This document shows positions 15,459 to 24,877 of a stretch of 33,643 nucleotides of DNA, piece by piece; position 1 is the first letter of the stretch; every line of letters begins with the position of its first letter. The position numbers and the translations under genes were made by a program. The stretch comes from JAJDIA01 sp031555145 (GTDB taxonomy: Bacteria; Bacteroidota; Bacteroidia; Bacteroidales; Tannerellaceae), in NCBI GenBank assembly GCA_031555145.1, contig JAVBUR010000001.1, positions 1 through 33,643 on the forward strand, read 5' to 3'. The notes under the pieces were generated by a model. It was not told the DNA's origin. It searched no databases and worked only from the letters and a program-made list of their open reading frames with translations.

Positions 15459-17027
15459 ATGAAGCAATTCTTTTGTATTAGCCTATTGCTGCTGTTTTCC
15501 GCATCCTCTGTCTGGACACAGCAGACGTTGTTTCCGACCCCTGCAATGGTGAAAAATGGAAGCGGGAATTTTGTTCTCAGTAAAAAGGTGGAAGTCATCA
15601 CCAACGGGGCATATGCGGGCAAGCTTGGTGAAGACTTCCGGGCGACATTGGAAAAATTGCCGCTACCACAAAAGCAAGCGGGCGGAGTCGTTCTCTTTAT
15701 ACAAGATCCGGAATCTGATATGCCTGTAGAATCGTATGAATTAGATATACGAAAAGATACAGTCACGCTTCGTTCATCTTCCGAATCCGGCTTGTTCCAT
15801 GCAAAGGAGGCCCTCCTCCAACTGATCCGTTTCCATAAAGGGACTGTAAGCGTTTGCCGGATCCAAGACTATCCGCGTTTTGCCTGGCGTGGATTTATGT
15901 TGGATGAAAGCCGACATTTCTTTGGAAAAGAGAAAGTCATGCAATACCTGGACATCATGGCCTCTCTGCATATGAATGTATTTCATTGGCATCTGACGGA
16001 TGAACCGGGATGGCGTATAGAGATCAAACGTTATCCAAAACTGACCACCATAGGATCAGTCGGCAATTGGCACAATCCGAATGCGGCCTCTTCCTTTTAT
16101 ACACAGGAAGAAATCAAAGAGATTGTAGCGTATGCCACCGAACGCCATATCATGGTTGTACCGGAAATAGATATGCCAGGACATGCCACTTCTGCATGTC
16201 GGGCTTATCCTGAAATATCAGGAGGTGGCGAAGGTCGTTGGGATGGTTTTACTTTTCACCCTTGCAAAGAGGAAACATTTGAGTTTATCAGCAATGTATT
16301 GGATGAAATTGTTGCATTATTCCCGGCTCCTTATATCCATATCGGCGGAGATGAGGTACATTATGGGAATCAGAACTGGTTTACCGATCCTGAAATCCAG
16401 CGCTTCATACAAGACAACAAATTGGTCAATGAGACAGGGTTGGAGCATTATTTTGTGCGTCGCGCGGTAGACATTGTGGCTTCGAAGGGGAAAATGGCAA
16501 TCGGTTGGGATGAAATTGTCGACGCAGAGGTTTCTCCGGAAAAAGCGGTTGTCATGTGGTGGCGCCATGACCGTAAATATCAACTGGTAAAAGCACTTGA
16601 ACGAGGATACAGCGTTATTATGACACCACGTCTGCCGATGTATGGTGATTTTATTCAATACCCGACACACCAGGTGGGGCGTTTGAATTACAATTTATTG
16701 GAAGATGTGTATCGTTTTCCGGAACCGCTTACCAACTTGGTGCAAGGATATGAAAAACAACTTCTGGGTATACAGTACTCGATGTGGACGGAACGTATCG
16801 CAGATAATAAGCGACTTGATTTCATGACTTTTCCCCGGTTGTTAGCTGTTGCTGAGGCCGCCTGGACACCTGTCTATAAAAAATCATATGGAATGTTTCT
16901 GCGAAAGTTGCCTAACTATCTGGTTTTATTGAACGACTTAGGCATCTACTATTTTAACCCGTTTGATCCATCTTCCACACCGGAACCACCTGCTCCGGAC
17001 AAGGAAGATGCGTTGAAGAATGGATAA
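15459..17027 (+). CDS. GH20 beta-N-acetylhexosaminidase, secreted
   Basis: The 522-residue protein has a signal peptide (hydrophobic LLLLFSASSVWT, cleavage near residue 20). A GH20b-like N-terminal domain (residues 20-135, with SGLFHAKEALLQL at 110-122) precedes the TIM barrel. The barrel shows RGFMLDESRHFFGKE (144-158), MNVFHWHLTDEPGWRIEIK (172-190), VPEIDMPGHATSA (234-246) and the catalytic pair in HIGGDEVHYG (Asp298-Glu299). A later MWTER segment fits the aromatic pocket for the N-acetyl group. GH20 enzymes remove terminal beta-GlcNAc or beta-GalNAc by substrate-assisted catalysis; mucin, N-glycan or chitin fragments are plausible. It is the first gene of a three-gene unit with a Gfo/Idh/MocA protein and GH97. 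Confidence 0.93.
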   Translation: MKQFFCISLLLLFSASSVWTQQTLFPTPAMVKNGSGNFVLSKKVEVITNGAYAGKLGEDFRATLEKLPLPQKQAGGVVLFIQDPESDMPVESYELDIRKDTVTLRSSSESGLFHAKEALLQLIRFHKGTVSVCRIQDYPRFAWRGFMLDESRHFFGKEKVMQYLDIMASLHMNVFHWHLTDEPGWRIEIKRYPKLTTIGSVGNWHNPNAASSFYTQEEIKEIVAYATERHIMVVPEIDMPGHATSACRAYPEISGGGEGRWDGFTFHPCKEETFEFISNVLDEIVALFPAPYIHIGGDEVHYGNQNWFTDPEIQRFIQDNKLVNETGLEHYFVRRAVDIVASKGKMAIGWDEIVDAEVSPEKAVVMWWRHDRKYQLVKALERGYSVIMTPRLPMYGDFIQYPTHQVGRLNYNLLEDVYRFPEPLTNLVQGYEKQLLGIQYSMWTERIADNKRLDFMTFPRLLAVAEAAWTPVYKKSYGMFLRKLPNYLVLLNDLGIYYFNPFDPSSTPEPPAPDKEDALKNG

Positions 17028-17077
17028 ACAGTAACACCAATAGGTGGATAAAGACTTAAATCTAATATCAATATACC

Positions 17078-18415
17078 ATGACAACACGGCGAGATTTTAT
17101 AAAAAGAGCGACAACAGGAACAGCTCTCACGTTGGGAGGTTTTCTTCCGGCATTCAGTGCTAAAAGTTACGCCAATATCCTTGGCGCCAACGATAAAATA
17201 CGCGTAACCGTTATGGGAGTAAATTCTCGGGGACAGGCGCTGGCCACCAACTTTGCCAAGCAACCACAGTGCGAAGTCACATACCTTTGTGATGTAGATT
17301 CTCGAGCTATTACCAATTGTATCGGTGCCGTAAATAAAGCAGCAGGATACATTCCCAAAGGAGAAAAAGACATCCGCAAAATCCTGGAGAAAAAAGAAGT
17401 AGATGCCGTTGTTGTTGCAACGCCCGACCATTGGCATGCCCCGGCTGCTCTGTTGGCCATGAAAGCAGGTAAAGATGTATATCTGGAAAAACCTTGCAGC
17501 TATTGCCCGGAAGAAGGTGAAATGTTGGTGAGAGCCGCCGAAAAATACAAGAGAGTCATCCAAATGGGTAACCAACGCCGATCTTGGCCCAACGTGAGAG
17601 AAGGCATCCTGGCGGTAAAAGAGGGTGTCATCGGCAATGTTCATTATGGAAAAGCATGGTATACCAATAATCGGGCATCCATAGGAACAGGCAAACCGGT
17701 TGTGGTACCGGAGTGGTTAGATTGGGATTTATGGCAAGGGCCGGCTCCCCGTATAAACTTTAAGGACAATTATGTTCACTACAACTGGCACTGGTTCTGG
17801 CATTGGGGTACAGGTGAGGCACTCAATAATGGCACCCACATGGTAGACCTTCTACGTTGGGGATTAGACCTTGACTATCCGCTAAAAGTATCTTCTTCCG
17901 GAGGCCGGTATTTCTACGAAGATGATTGGGAAACACCTGATACGCAAAATATAAACATTGAGTTTGCCGGTAATAAATATATTTCCTGGGAAGGAAGAAG
18001 CTGTAACAGCCGTCTTATTCAGGATCAAAGCACGGGATGTGAGTTCTATGGTGACAATGGCACACTATTCATTACAGGAGGAGACTCGTATATTATTTAT
18101 GATAAAAAAGGGAAAGTGGTGAAAGAAGAAAAAAGCCGTATAGAAATCAACCCACGCAATCTGATGAATCCGGCAGAGCACCTGGACTCGTTCCATCTGC
18201 AGAATTTCTTACACGCTATTCAAAAAGGAGAAAAATTATTTTCTGGTATAGACTCCGGCCATAAGAGTACGCTTCTGGTTCAATTGGGGAATATTTCTCA
18301 ACGGGTAGGCCGCACCTTAGATATCAATCCACAAAACGGACATATATTGAAAGATGCGGAAGCCGAAAGATTATGGAGCCGTACTTATGAACCGGGTTGG
18401 GAAATGATATTGTAA
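17078..18415 (+). CDS. Tat-exported Gfo/Idh/MocA family oxidoreductase
   Basis: The 445-residue protein carries a twin-arginine signal (TTRRDFIKRA, then a hydrophobic stretch ending near AFSA), so it would be exported folded with its nucleotide cofactor. The Rossmann domain shows IRVTVMGVNSRGQAL (41-55), VVVATPDHWHAPAALLAM (111-128) and the family motif LEKPC (136-140). The C-terminal domain includes WFWHWGTGEALNNGTHMVDLLRW, where the conserved His can act in catalysis. Bacteroidetes homologues include GH109 alpha-N-acetylgalactosaminidases and enzymes that oxidise glycosides to 3-keto-glycosides before elimination. I cannot decide between these from sequence. The partners GH20 and GH97 suggest a role in glycan trimming in the periplasm. 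Confidence 0.85.
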   Translation: MTTRRDFIKRATTGTALTLGGFLPAFSAKSYANILGANDKIRVTVMGVNSRGQALATNFAKQPQCEVTYLCDVDSRAITNCIGAVNKAAGYIPKGEKDIRKILEKKEVDAVVVATPDHWHAPAALLAMKAGKDVYLEKPCSYCPEEGEMLVRAAEKYKRVIQMGNQRRSWPNVREGILAVKEGVIGNVHYGKAWYTNNRASIGTGKPVVVPEWLDWDLWQGPAPRINFKDNYVHYNWHWFWHWGTGEALNNGTHMVDLLRWGLDLDYPLKVSSSGGRYFYEDDWETPDTQNINIEFAGNKYISWEGRSCNSRLIQDQSTGCEFYGDNGTLFITGGDSYIIYDKKGKVVKEEKSRIEINPRNLMNPAEHLDSFHLQNFLHAIQKGEKLFSGIDSGHKSTLLVQLGNISQRVGRTLDINPQNGHILKDAEAERLWSRTYEPGWEMIL

Positions 18416-18522
18416 ACCGGTACGTATTTCTTTACTGATTACGAGAGAACCGGCAAGTATAGTAGCCCTTTCTTAAAATTTTAGTCGGACACCAGTGATG
18501 TTAAATAAAAGAATAACATAGT

Positions 18523-20412
18523 ATGAAAAAGACAATTGTTTTATTAGCAATATTGTTGCAATCAGCCATCGTTTGTGCACAAACTATTATTCCGCTGAAA
18601 AGCCCTTCAGAGAAGTTGAATGCAGAAATCCTGATAAAGGACAGATTTGTACAGATCAGTTTGTACAATAAAGGGAATAAAGTGATTGATATGAAAACCC
18701 TCCAATTGGAATTGAAAGAAGATATTTTGCTTGGTAATTGGTTGCTCACCAATCAAACAAGAAATTCAGTGAATCAAACCTGGCAACCTGTATATGGCGA
18801 ACGTGCTCTTGTGACAGACCGGTATAATGAGTTGATGCTATCTATGCAATCAGACAACAACCAAAAAGAAATGTCATTAGCCGTGCGCTTGTATGATGAG
18901 GGAATAGCTTTTCGTTATGCATTTAACAAACTGGATTTTTGGAACAGCACGTTGACTGCGGAAAAAACACAATTCATCTTCAACCATGATTGTGACACCT
19001 GGGTTACAGACAAAGCACAGGGCAGTTATTCAAAAGAGAAACTGAGCACTTTAAGGGGTGCGGCTGATCGTCCGCAAGTAATACAGGTAAAAGACCAACA
19101 GTTTGTTGCAATCGGCGAAGCGGCTTTAGTAGACTTCTCTCGTATGAAGCTTGAGAAAAGTGAAGAGAGGCAAGGAATACAATCTGTCTTATCCGGTCAT
19201 GTAAATTTGGATATGGCGGATTACCATTCACCCTGGCGCTATGTCATGGTTGCTGACCATCCGGGACAACTGGTACAAAACAACGATTTTATTCTAAACC
19301 TGAACGAACCTAATCAGATTCAGAATACCAGTTGGATTAAACCCGGAGAAGTGCTGCGTGAGGTAACCTTAACCACCGTAGGCTCTATTGCTGCTATTGA
19401 CTTTGCCTCAGAAAATAATATTGCCTATGTTGAATTCGATGCCGGTTGGTATGGAGCTGAAGAAGATCCGGCTTCGGATGCAACAACAGTGTCTGTTGAT
19501 CCGGCACGTTCCAAAGGGCCACTTGATTTACCGAAAGTGATCGCATACGCGAACACTAAAAACATAGGCATTCTTCTTTATGTCAATAAGAAAGCATTAC
19601 ATAAACAACTGGATGAAATACTTCCTCTTTATAAAAAATGGGGGATAAAAGGAATCAAATATGGTTTTGTGAATGTCGGTGACCAGTATGCAACCGGCTG
19701 GCTTCATCAAGCAATCCGTAAGGCGGCTAAATATGAATTAATGGTAGATGTTCATGACGAATATCGTCCGACAGGTTATTCCCGTACATATCCGAACCTG
19801 ATGACGCAGGAAGGTATTCGTGGCGATGAAGAAAGCCCTTCTTTGTATCAAACTATCTATACGTTATATAATCGAATGATTTGCGGGGCAGGCGACAATA
19901 CAAATTGTTATTTTGCAGAACGGGTGACAGAGAAGATGGGAGGACGTGCCGCTCAATTAGCGAAGCGTATCGCTATTTATAGTCCCTGGCAGTTCATCTT
20001 CTGGTATGATCGTCCTTATCATTCCCCTACCCATGCAGGTCGTGCCGGTTTTGCCGAATCCGTCATTACAATGGATAAGGTAACAAAATTCTACTGTTCG
20101 ATACCTACCACCTGGGATGACAGCCGGTTTTATGAAGGGGAGATGGACTCGTATGCGGTTGTGGCCCGTCGCTCTGCTTCTGACTGGTATATTAGCATCT
20201 TGAATGCCGGAGACAAGCGCCGGATCTCATTGCCGCTTGAGAGGCTGAATGTGCAATCGAAATATAACGCAATATTATACTATCAGGCACCAGGTAAGGG
20301 TAAAGAAGTAGTCAGTGTAAAAGAAATAAACTTACAGGGACAGAAAAACCTGACTTTGGATATTGAAGGTAACAGTGGGTGTGTATTATACCTTTACCCT
20401 TATAAAGAATAG
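18523..20412 (+). CDS. GH97 family glycoside hydrolase, secreted (retaining alpha-galactosidase-like)
   Basis: The 629-residue protein has a signal peptide ending near CAQ (residue 20). The N-terminal GH97 domain shows PLKSPSEKLNAEI and RLYDEGIAFRY (122-132). The catalytic barrel shows YVEFDAGWYG (302-311), GIKGIKYGFVN (374-384) and MVDVHDEYRPTGYSRTYPN (407-425), followed by TQEGIRGDEE (428-437). The VDVHDEYRPTG region corresponds to the nucleophile-bearing segment of retaining GH97 alpha-galactosidases, and the downstream Glu-rich segment to the calcium/acid-base region. It keeps the classic RPTG and EGIRG motifs that the paralogue at 522 lacks, so their specificities probably differ. It is the third gene of the GH20-led unit, after a 107-bp gap. 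Confidence 0.92.
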   Translation: MKKTIVLLAILLQSAIVCAQTIIPLKSPSEKLNAEILIKDRFVQISLYNKGNKVIDMKTLQLELKEDILLGNWLLTNQTRNSVNQTWQPVYGERALVTDRYNELMLSMQSDNNQKEMSLAVRLYDEGIAFRYAFNKLDFWNSTLTAEKTQFIFNHDCDTWVTDKAQGSYSKEKLSTLRGAADRPQVIQVKDQQFVAIGEAALVDFSRMKLEKSEERQGIQSVLSGHVNLDMADYHSPWRYVMVADHPGQLVQNNDFILNLNEPNQIQNTSWIKPGEVLREVTLTTVGSIAAIDFASENNIAYVEFDAGWYGAEEDPASDATTVSVDPARSKGPLDLPKVIAYANTKNIGILLYVNKKALHKQLDEILPLYKKWGIKGIKYGFVNVGDQYATGWLHQAIRKAAKYELMVDVHDEYRPTGYSRTYPNLMTQEGIRGDEESPSLYQTIYTLYNRMICGAGDNTNCYFAERVTEKMGGRAAQLAKRIAIYSPWQFIFWYDRPYHSPTHAGRAGFAESVITMDKVTKFYCSIPTTWDDSRFYEGEMDSYAVVARRSASDWYISILNAGDKRRISLPLERLNVQSKYNAILYYQAPGKGKEVVSVKEINLQGQKNLTLDIEGNSGCVLYLYPYKE

Positions 20413-20487
20413 AAGCTGATACATCATGAGTCAAAAGTAGACGCAGAAGCAAACCCCGATAGGATCGGAAGGGCTTGTACTCATATA

Positions 20488-20523
20488 CTTTTTCTGTTAA
20501 GGGATGTTATTTTACAGAAAAAG
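20488..20523 (+). terminator. AT-rich hairpin downstream of GH97, possible terminator
   Basis: CTTTTTCTGTTAA (20488-20500) pairs with TTTACAGAAAAAG (20511-20523) at 12 of 13 positions around a 10-nt loop. The stem is A/T-rich and is not followed by a T-run, so it is a weaker candidate than the creD terminator. Because the stem itself carries T- and A-tracts it could be bidirectional. Confidence 0.5.
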
Positions 20524-20548
20524 AGGACAACGAGCGGTTTTTAAGTGT

Positions 20549-20556
20549 TACATTTG
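20549..20556 (+). promoter_or_regulatory. Putative -7 element of the nuo operon
   Basis: TACATTTG followed by CG is a typical Bacteroidetes -7 element. No TTTG lies at -33. If used, the nuo transcript would have an untranslated leader of about 150 nt. Confidence 0.55.
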
Positions 20557-20602
20557 CGCCGCGCTAATTCAAAAAACGCAGCCGAAAAGGATCATGATAT
20601 GC

Positions 20603-20630
20603 CCTATTCCTGTCACGATACAAGAATAGG
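20603..20630 (+). other. Hairpin in the nuo leader
   Basis: CCTATTCCTGT (20603-20613) pairs with ACAAGAATAGG (20620-20630) at 10 of 11 positions around a 6-nt loop. It lies between the putative nuo promoter and nuoA. No T-tract follows, so it is not an ordinary terminator; it may influence mRNA stability or translation. I recognise no known riboswitch. The rest of the interval 20413-20713 is without a gene. Confidence 0.45.
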
Positions 20631-20713
20631 ATGGTCGGAAGGTTTCGTTGGAAGGATTTGAGATGGCGTAGGAATAAAAAAATTACGTTTTGATCATTAA
20701 ACAAATAGGCATT

Positions 20714-21067
20714 ATGACCAATTCCGCTTTGTTTCTTGTCGTAGTTCTTACGGCTATATGTTTGGTTCTGGCGGCGCTGGTGATCGCAAAGTTTGTGGCA
20801 CCGACATCGCAGAATCCTATCAAAGGGCAACCTTATGAATGTGGGATTCCCACCCGTGGATCTTCATGGATGCAGTTCCGTGTGGGGTATTATTTGTTTG
20901 CTATCCTGTATCTGATTTTCGACTTGGAAACGGTGTTGCTGTTTCCGTGGGCGACGATTGTGCGGGAGGTCGGCCTGTATGGATTGGTGTGTGGAGGTAC
21001 ATTTCTGACAACATTAACACTGGGGCTGGTCTATGCCTGGCGGAAAGGAGCACTGAAATGGAAGTAA
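20714..21067 (+). CDS. nuoA: NADH-quinone oxidoreductase subunit A
   Basis: 117 residues from the ATG at 20714; a TTG start 24 bp upstream is possible but less likely. Three membrane helices are visible. The conserved loop reads KGQPYECGIPTRGSSWMQFRVGYYLFAILYLIFDLETVLLFPW, cited here in outline: the ECG cysteine loop and the FDLE motif are diagnostic of NuoA. It anchors the junction between the quinone site and the membrane arm. The nuoB start overlaps its last 10 bp, indicating coupled translation. Confidence 0.95.
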   Translation: MTNSALFLVVVLTAICLVLAALVIAKFVAPTSQNPIKGQPYECGIPTRGSSWMQFRVGYYLFAILYLIFDLETVLLFPWATIVREVGLYGLVCGGTFLTTLTLGLVYAWRKGALKWK

Positions 21068-21681
21068 ACAAGATACATATCCCGAATATGAAATACGAGG
21101 ATTTCAAGGATAACGAAACCCTCGAACGGTATGTGGAAGAATTGCGCAGCAATGGCGTGAATATCTTTGTGGGCAAACTGAACGACCTGATCAACTGGGG
21201 ACGGTCGAACTCCGTCTGGCCGCTAACGTTTGCGACCAGTTGCTGCGGGATCGAGTTTATGTGCGTCGGTGCGGCACGGTCCGACTTTGCCCGGTTTGGG
21301 TGGGAGGTGACACGTAACAGTCCCCGGCAGGCGGATGTGATCTTTGTCTGCGGTACGATTGTGCATAAGATGGCGCCGGTATTACTTCGCCTCTATGAAC
21401 AGATGGCGGAGCCTAAGTATGTGATGGCTGTCGGCAGTTGCGCCATTGGCGGAGGACCGTTCAAGAACTCGTATCATGTGGTGAAGGGTGTGAATGAGAT
21501 TATTCCCGTCGATGTGTATGTGCCGGGATGTCCGCCGCGCCCGGATGCCATTCTGTATGGGATGATGCAGCTATCGCGCAAGATTAAAGTACAGGATTTC
21601 TTCCGATTACCGGAGAAGGAGGCTGCCAAACTAACAGATAGAATAGCAAAGAATATAGGTCCCTCAACCCCTGAACACTGA
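21058..21681 (+). CDS. nuoB: NADH-quinone oxidoreductase subunit B (N2 Fe-S subunit)
   Basis: 207 residues from the ATG at 21058. The longer frame from 20839 lies over nuoA and is not used. The N2 4Fe-4S cluster ligands are the tandem Cys62-Cys63 in TSCCGIEFM, Cys128 in VGSCAIGGG and Cys158 in PGCPPRPD. N2 passes electrons to quinone. The start overlaps nuoA by 10 bp and the stop overlaps the nuoCD ATG by 1 bp. Confidence 0.96.
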   Translation: MEVNKIHIPNMKYEDFKDNETLERYVEELRSNGVNIFVGKLNDLINWGRSNSVWPLTFATSCCGIEFMCVGAARSDFARFGWEVTRNSPRQADVIFVCGTIVHKMAPVLLRLYEQMAEPKYVMAVGSCAIGGGPFKNSYHVVKGVNEIIPVDVYVPGCPPRPDAILYGMMQLSRKIKVQDFFRLPEKEAAKLTDRIAKNIGPSTPEH

Positions 21682-23306
21682 TGGATAAGATAGAGACAAA
21701 GTTTACGGACTGCGACTATGCGCAGACCGGACGTGCGGAAGGAAGGCTGACCATCACTGTACCGATGGACAAGGCGTATGAAACAGCTGCCTGGTTGCGT
21801 GGTGAGAGTTTCGACTTCCTTTTCGATATAGTGGGAATGGATGATGGCGACAGCTACGGAGTGATGTATTACCTCTCTCGTAGCAGTCGGCCGAAGGAGA
21901 TGTTGGTATTGAAGACAGCTACGACAGAGCGCAAACAACCAGTGTTGTATTCCGTGCACGACCTGTGGCGATCGGCTTCCATGTATGAACGAGAAGTGTA
22001 TGATTTCTTCGGGATACGATTTATCAACCATCCGGATATGCGCCGCATTTTTCTACGGGCCGACTGGAAAGGGTATCCCCTGCGGAAGGATTACAATGCC
22101 GACCCGGCTGTGAATCCCATCCCGTTGGAAAACGAGACGATTGCGGATATGGAAGATGCCCCTTCCATCACAATGAAGATGGGGGAACCCGTGGAGAATA
22201 TCACCCAATTGTTCGATCAGGACGAGTTTGTGGTCAACTTCGGACCGCAGCACCCGGCCATGCACGGGGTATTGCATCTGCGTGTATCACTGGATGGGGA
22301 GATTATCCGGAAGGTGGATCCCCACTTTGGCTATATCCACCGGGGAGTCGAGAAAATGTGCGAAGGATATACCTATCCCCAGACATTGCACCTGATGGAC
22401 CGGCTGGATTACCTGTCGGGGACGATGAACCGCCACGCCATGTGCCTATGTTGCGAGAATGCCTTGCAGATTGAAGTATCAGAGCGGGCACAATATATCC
22501 GGGTTATTTTTGATGAGTTAACGCGTATCGCTTCCCACCTCCTGGGGTGGGGCTGTATGTGTATGGATATGGGAGCGATTACGGCATTCGTGTACGGAAT
22601 GCGCGACCGTGAGAAGATCATGGATATCTTTGAAGAAACAGCCGGCGGCCGGTTGATGGCTAACTATAGCGTGATCGGCGGACTGGCATCTGACATCCAT
22701 CCTAACTTCCAGAAAAGTGTAGAGGCCTTTATCCCTTATATGCGAAAGATGCTGCGTGAGCATCACCAGCTTTTCTCTCACAATCCGATCGCCACAGGGC
22801 GTATGGATGGAATCGGGTTTCTGTCTGAAGCAAAAGCCATTTCGATTGGCGCCACAGGACCTTCGGGGCGGGCGTCTGGATGGCACAATGATATTCGGGC
22901 GTTTGATCCGTATTCGGCGTATCGCAAGATTGAGTTTGAAGAGATCATCCGTCCGGAGGGTATGACCTACGACCGGTATTACATCCGCCTGGATGAGATC
23001 GAGCAGTCGTTGCAGATCATCGAGCAGTTGATCGGTAATATTCCCGAAGGGGCGTATGCAGAGAAGATGAAGCCGGTCATTAAACTGCCCGAAGGGGAGT
23101 TCTTCCAACGGGTGGAAAATGCCCGCGGACAGTTCGGCGTCCATATCACCAGCAAAGGTGATAAGTATCCCTACCGGGTGAAGCTACGCTCACCGTCGCT
23201 GCCATTGGTGGGAGCACTGAAAGCGATAGCACCTGGATCGAAGATTGCCGACCTGATTATGCTTGGCGCTTCGTTCGACTATGTAATCCCCTGTATGGAC
23301 CGATAA
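21681..23306 (+). CDS. nuoCD: Fused NADH-quinone oxidoreductase subunits C and D
   Basis: 541 residues. The NuoC domain occupies about 1-150, ending with EREVYDFFGI (103-112) and the GYPLRKDY segment. A short linker leads to the NuoD (49-kDa) domain, beginning near VNFGPQHPAMHGVLHL (185-200), whose His residues face the quinone site. YIHRGVEKMCEG and LHLMDRLDYLSG follow. The fusion is also found in Enterobacteria and is usual in Bacteroidales. The NuoC part is shorter than in many bacteria. It forms the hydrogenase-like core with NuoB. Confidence 0.96.
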   Translation: MDKIETKFTDCDYAQTGRAEGRLTITVPMDKAYETAAWLRGESFDFLFDIVGMDDGDSYGVMYYLSRSSRPKEMLVLKTATTERKQPVLYSVHDLWRSASMYEREVYDFFGIRFINHPDMRRIFLRADWKGYPLRKDYNADPAVNPIPLENETIADMEDAPSITMKMGEPVENITQLFDQDEFVVNFGPQHPAMHGVLHLRVSLDGEIIRKVDPHFGYIHRGVEKMCEGYTYPQTLHLMDRLDYLSGTMNRHAMCLCCENALQIEVSERAQYIRVIFDELTRIASHLLGWGCMCMDMGAITAFVYGMRDREKIMDIFEETAGGRLMANYSVIGGLASDIHPNFQKSVEAFIPYMRKMLREHHQLFSHNPIATGRMDGIGFLSEAKAISIGATGPSGRASGWHNDIRAFDPYSAYRKIEFEEIIRPEGMTYDRYYIRLDEIEQSLQIIEQLIGNIPEGAYAEKMKPVIKLPEGEFFQRVENARGQFGVHITSKGDKYPYRVKLRSPSLPLVGALKAIAPGSKIADLIMLGASFDYVIPCMDR

Positions 23307-24382
23307 TGATAACAGCTATGTTTAGTTTTTCTACAATGACCGAATGGATCGATACAACACTGCGCCAGTATCTGAGTGATAATTGGACGTTGGGGGTGGA
23401 ATTTGTCCTGATCGGGGTAGCCATTTTGGTGGCTTATGCGGTATTAGCTCTTTTCCTGATCTATGCCGAACGTAAGATATGTGCCTTCTTCCAATGCCGT
23501 ATCGGACCGAACCGTACGGGTAAATGGGGACTGTTACAATCGATAGCCGATATGCTCAAGATCTTGTTGAAGGAGTTGATCCGAATCGACCGGGCGGATC
23601 ATTTCCTGTTCCGGCTGGCAGCATTTGTGGTGATACTCGGTTCGATTGGAACGTTTGCTGCACTACCCTTTGCAAAGGGGTTGCAGGTGCTCGATTTCAA
23701 TATCGGAGTGTTCTATATCCTGGCGATGTCGTCGTTGGGTATCGTAGGGATCTTGCTGGCCGGATGGTCGAGCAATAATAAGTTTGCAATGATCGGGGCG
23801 ATGCGTAGCGGGGCACAGTTGCTTAGCTATGAGATATCGGTGGGATTGTCGATGATGACGATCGTGATCCTGGCAGGTTCAATGAAAATATCGACCATTG
23901 TGGCTGAGCAGGCTGATCTATGGTTCATCTTCAAAGGACATGTATCCGCTTTCATTGCGTTTGTGATCTATGTGATTGCTTCGCATGCGGAAACCAATCG
24001 CGGACCGTTCGATATGCCGGAAGCCGAATCAGAATTGACAGCCGGTTATCATACCGAATTCTCGGGTATCCAGTTCGGGTTTTTCTACCTGGCGGAGTAT
24101 CTGAATATGTTTATTGTGGCAGGGATTGCGGCGACGCTATTCCTTGGCGGATGGATGCCGTTGCATATTCCCGGCTGGGAGGCGTTCAACGGGGTGATGG
24201 ATTATATTCCGTCGTTCATCTGGTTCTTCGGAAAAACATTCTTCTGTGTCTTCCTGCAGTTGTGGGTACGTTGGTCGTTCCCGCGACTGCGGATCGACCA
24301 GTTGCTGAATCTGGAATGGAAGGTACTAATGCCGATAGGACTTATCAACCTGCTGTTAATGACACTGCTCGTAGTATTGTAA
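23306..24382 (+). CDS. nuoH: NADH-quinone oxidoreductase subunit H
   Basis: 358 residues and about eight or nine membrane helices. Diagnostic motifs are AERKICAFFQCRIGPNRTGK, GLLQSIADMLKILLKE, and ETNRGPFDMPEAESELTAGY, the acidic loop near the quinone chamber. NuoH links the quinone site to the proton-pumping modules. The ATG overlaps the nuoCD stop by 1 bp; an alternative start four codons later (23318) would also fit. Confidence 0.95.
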   Translation: MITAMFSFSTMTEWIDTTLRQYLSDNWTLGVEFVLIGVAILVAYAVLALFLIYAERKICAFFQCRIGPNRTGKWGLLQSIADMLKILLKELIRIDRADHFLFRLAAFVVILGSIGTFAALPFAKGLQVLDFNIGVFYILAMSSLGIVGILLAGWSSNNKFAMIGAMRSGAQLLSYEISVGLSMMTIVILAGSMKISTIVAEQADLWFIFKGHVSAFIAFVIYVIASHAETNRGPFDMPEAESELTAGYHTEFSGIQFGFFYLAEYLNMFIVAGIAATLFLGGWMPLHIPGWEAFNGVMDYIPSFIWFFGKTFFCVFLQLWVRWSFPRLRIDQLLNLEWKVLMPIGLINLLLMTLLVVL

Positions 24383-24394
24383 ACAGGTAAGCGT

Positions 24395-24874
24395 ATGAAA
24401 TTATTCGAATACATAAAGACTATAGTGGACGGGATGTACAACCTCTGTGTGGGGATGTATATCACAATGAAGAACTTCTTCCGTCCGAAAGTGACCGAGC
24501 AGTATCCGGAAAACCGGGGAAAGAAGGTCTATGCCGAACGTTTCCGCTCCCTGCTGCTAATGCCGCATAACGAACTGAACCAGCATAAATGTACCGGTTG
24601 CGGTATCTGTATGATGAACTGCCCGAACGGAACGATCAACGTCATTACCCGGACGGTGACCGACGAGGCTACGGGTAAGACTCGGAAAGTACTGGACAAA
24701 CATATGTATGATCTGGGTAGCTGCATCTTCTGCGCCTTGTGTACGACATCCTGTCCGCAAGACGCGATAGCCTGGAGTAATGAATTTGAACATGCGTTGT
24801 TCGACCGCCGGAAACTCTTGTTGCAACTCAACAACGAGGGCTCGGAGCTGGCGCCTAAAAAGAAGGAGGAATAA
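24395..24874 (+). CDS. nuoI: NADH-quinone oxidoreductase subunit I (8Fe ferredoxin)
   Basis: 159 residues with two complete 4Fe-4S motifs: C66, C69, C72, C76 (CTGCGICMMNCP) and C110, C113, C116, C120 (CIFCALCTTSCP). These are clusters N6a and N6b, which relay electrons to N2 in NuoB. In a complex lacking NuoEFG this subunit is a likely entry point for electrons from ferredoxin or another donor. The N-terminal hydrophobic helix anchors it to the membrane arm. Confidence 0.95.
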   Translation: MKLFEYIKTIVDGMYNLCVGMYITMKNFFRPKVTEQYPENRGKKVYAERFRSLLLMPHNELNQHKCTGCGICMMNCPNGTINVITRTVTDEATGKTRKVLDKHMYDLGSCIFCALCTTSCPQDAIAWSNEFEHALFDRRKLLLQLNNEGSELAPKKKEE

Positions 24875-24877
24875 AGA

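Noticed and set aside
16949..17644. 231-residue minus-strand frame spanning the GH20/Gfo junction
   Set aside because: Antisense to two recognised genes with no independent evidence.
20839..21057. N-terminal extension of NuoB
   Set aside because: The extension overlaps nuoA in another frame; the ATG at 21058 gives the normal NuoB length.
22518..23144. 208-residue minus-strand frame over nuoCD
   Set aside because: Shadow of nuoCD; no domain features and His/Arg-rich composition typical of antisense frames.
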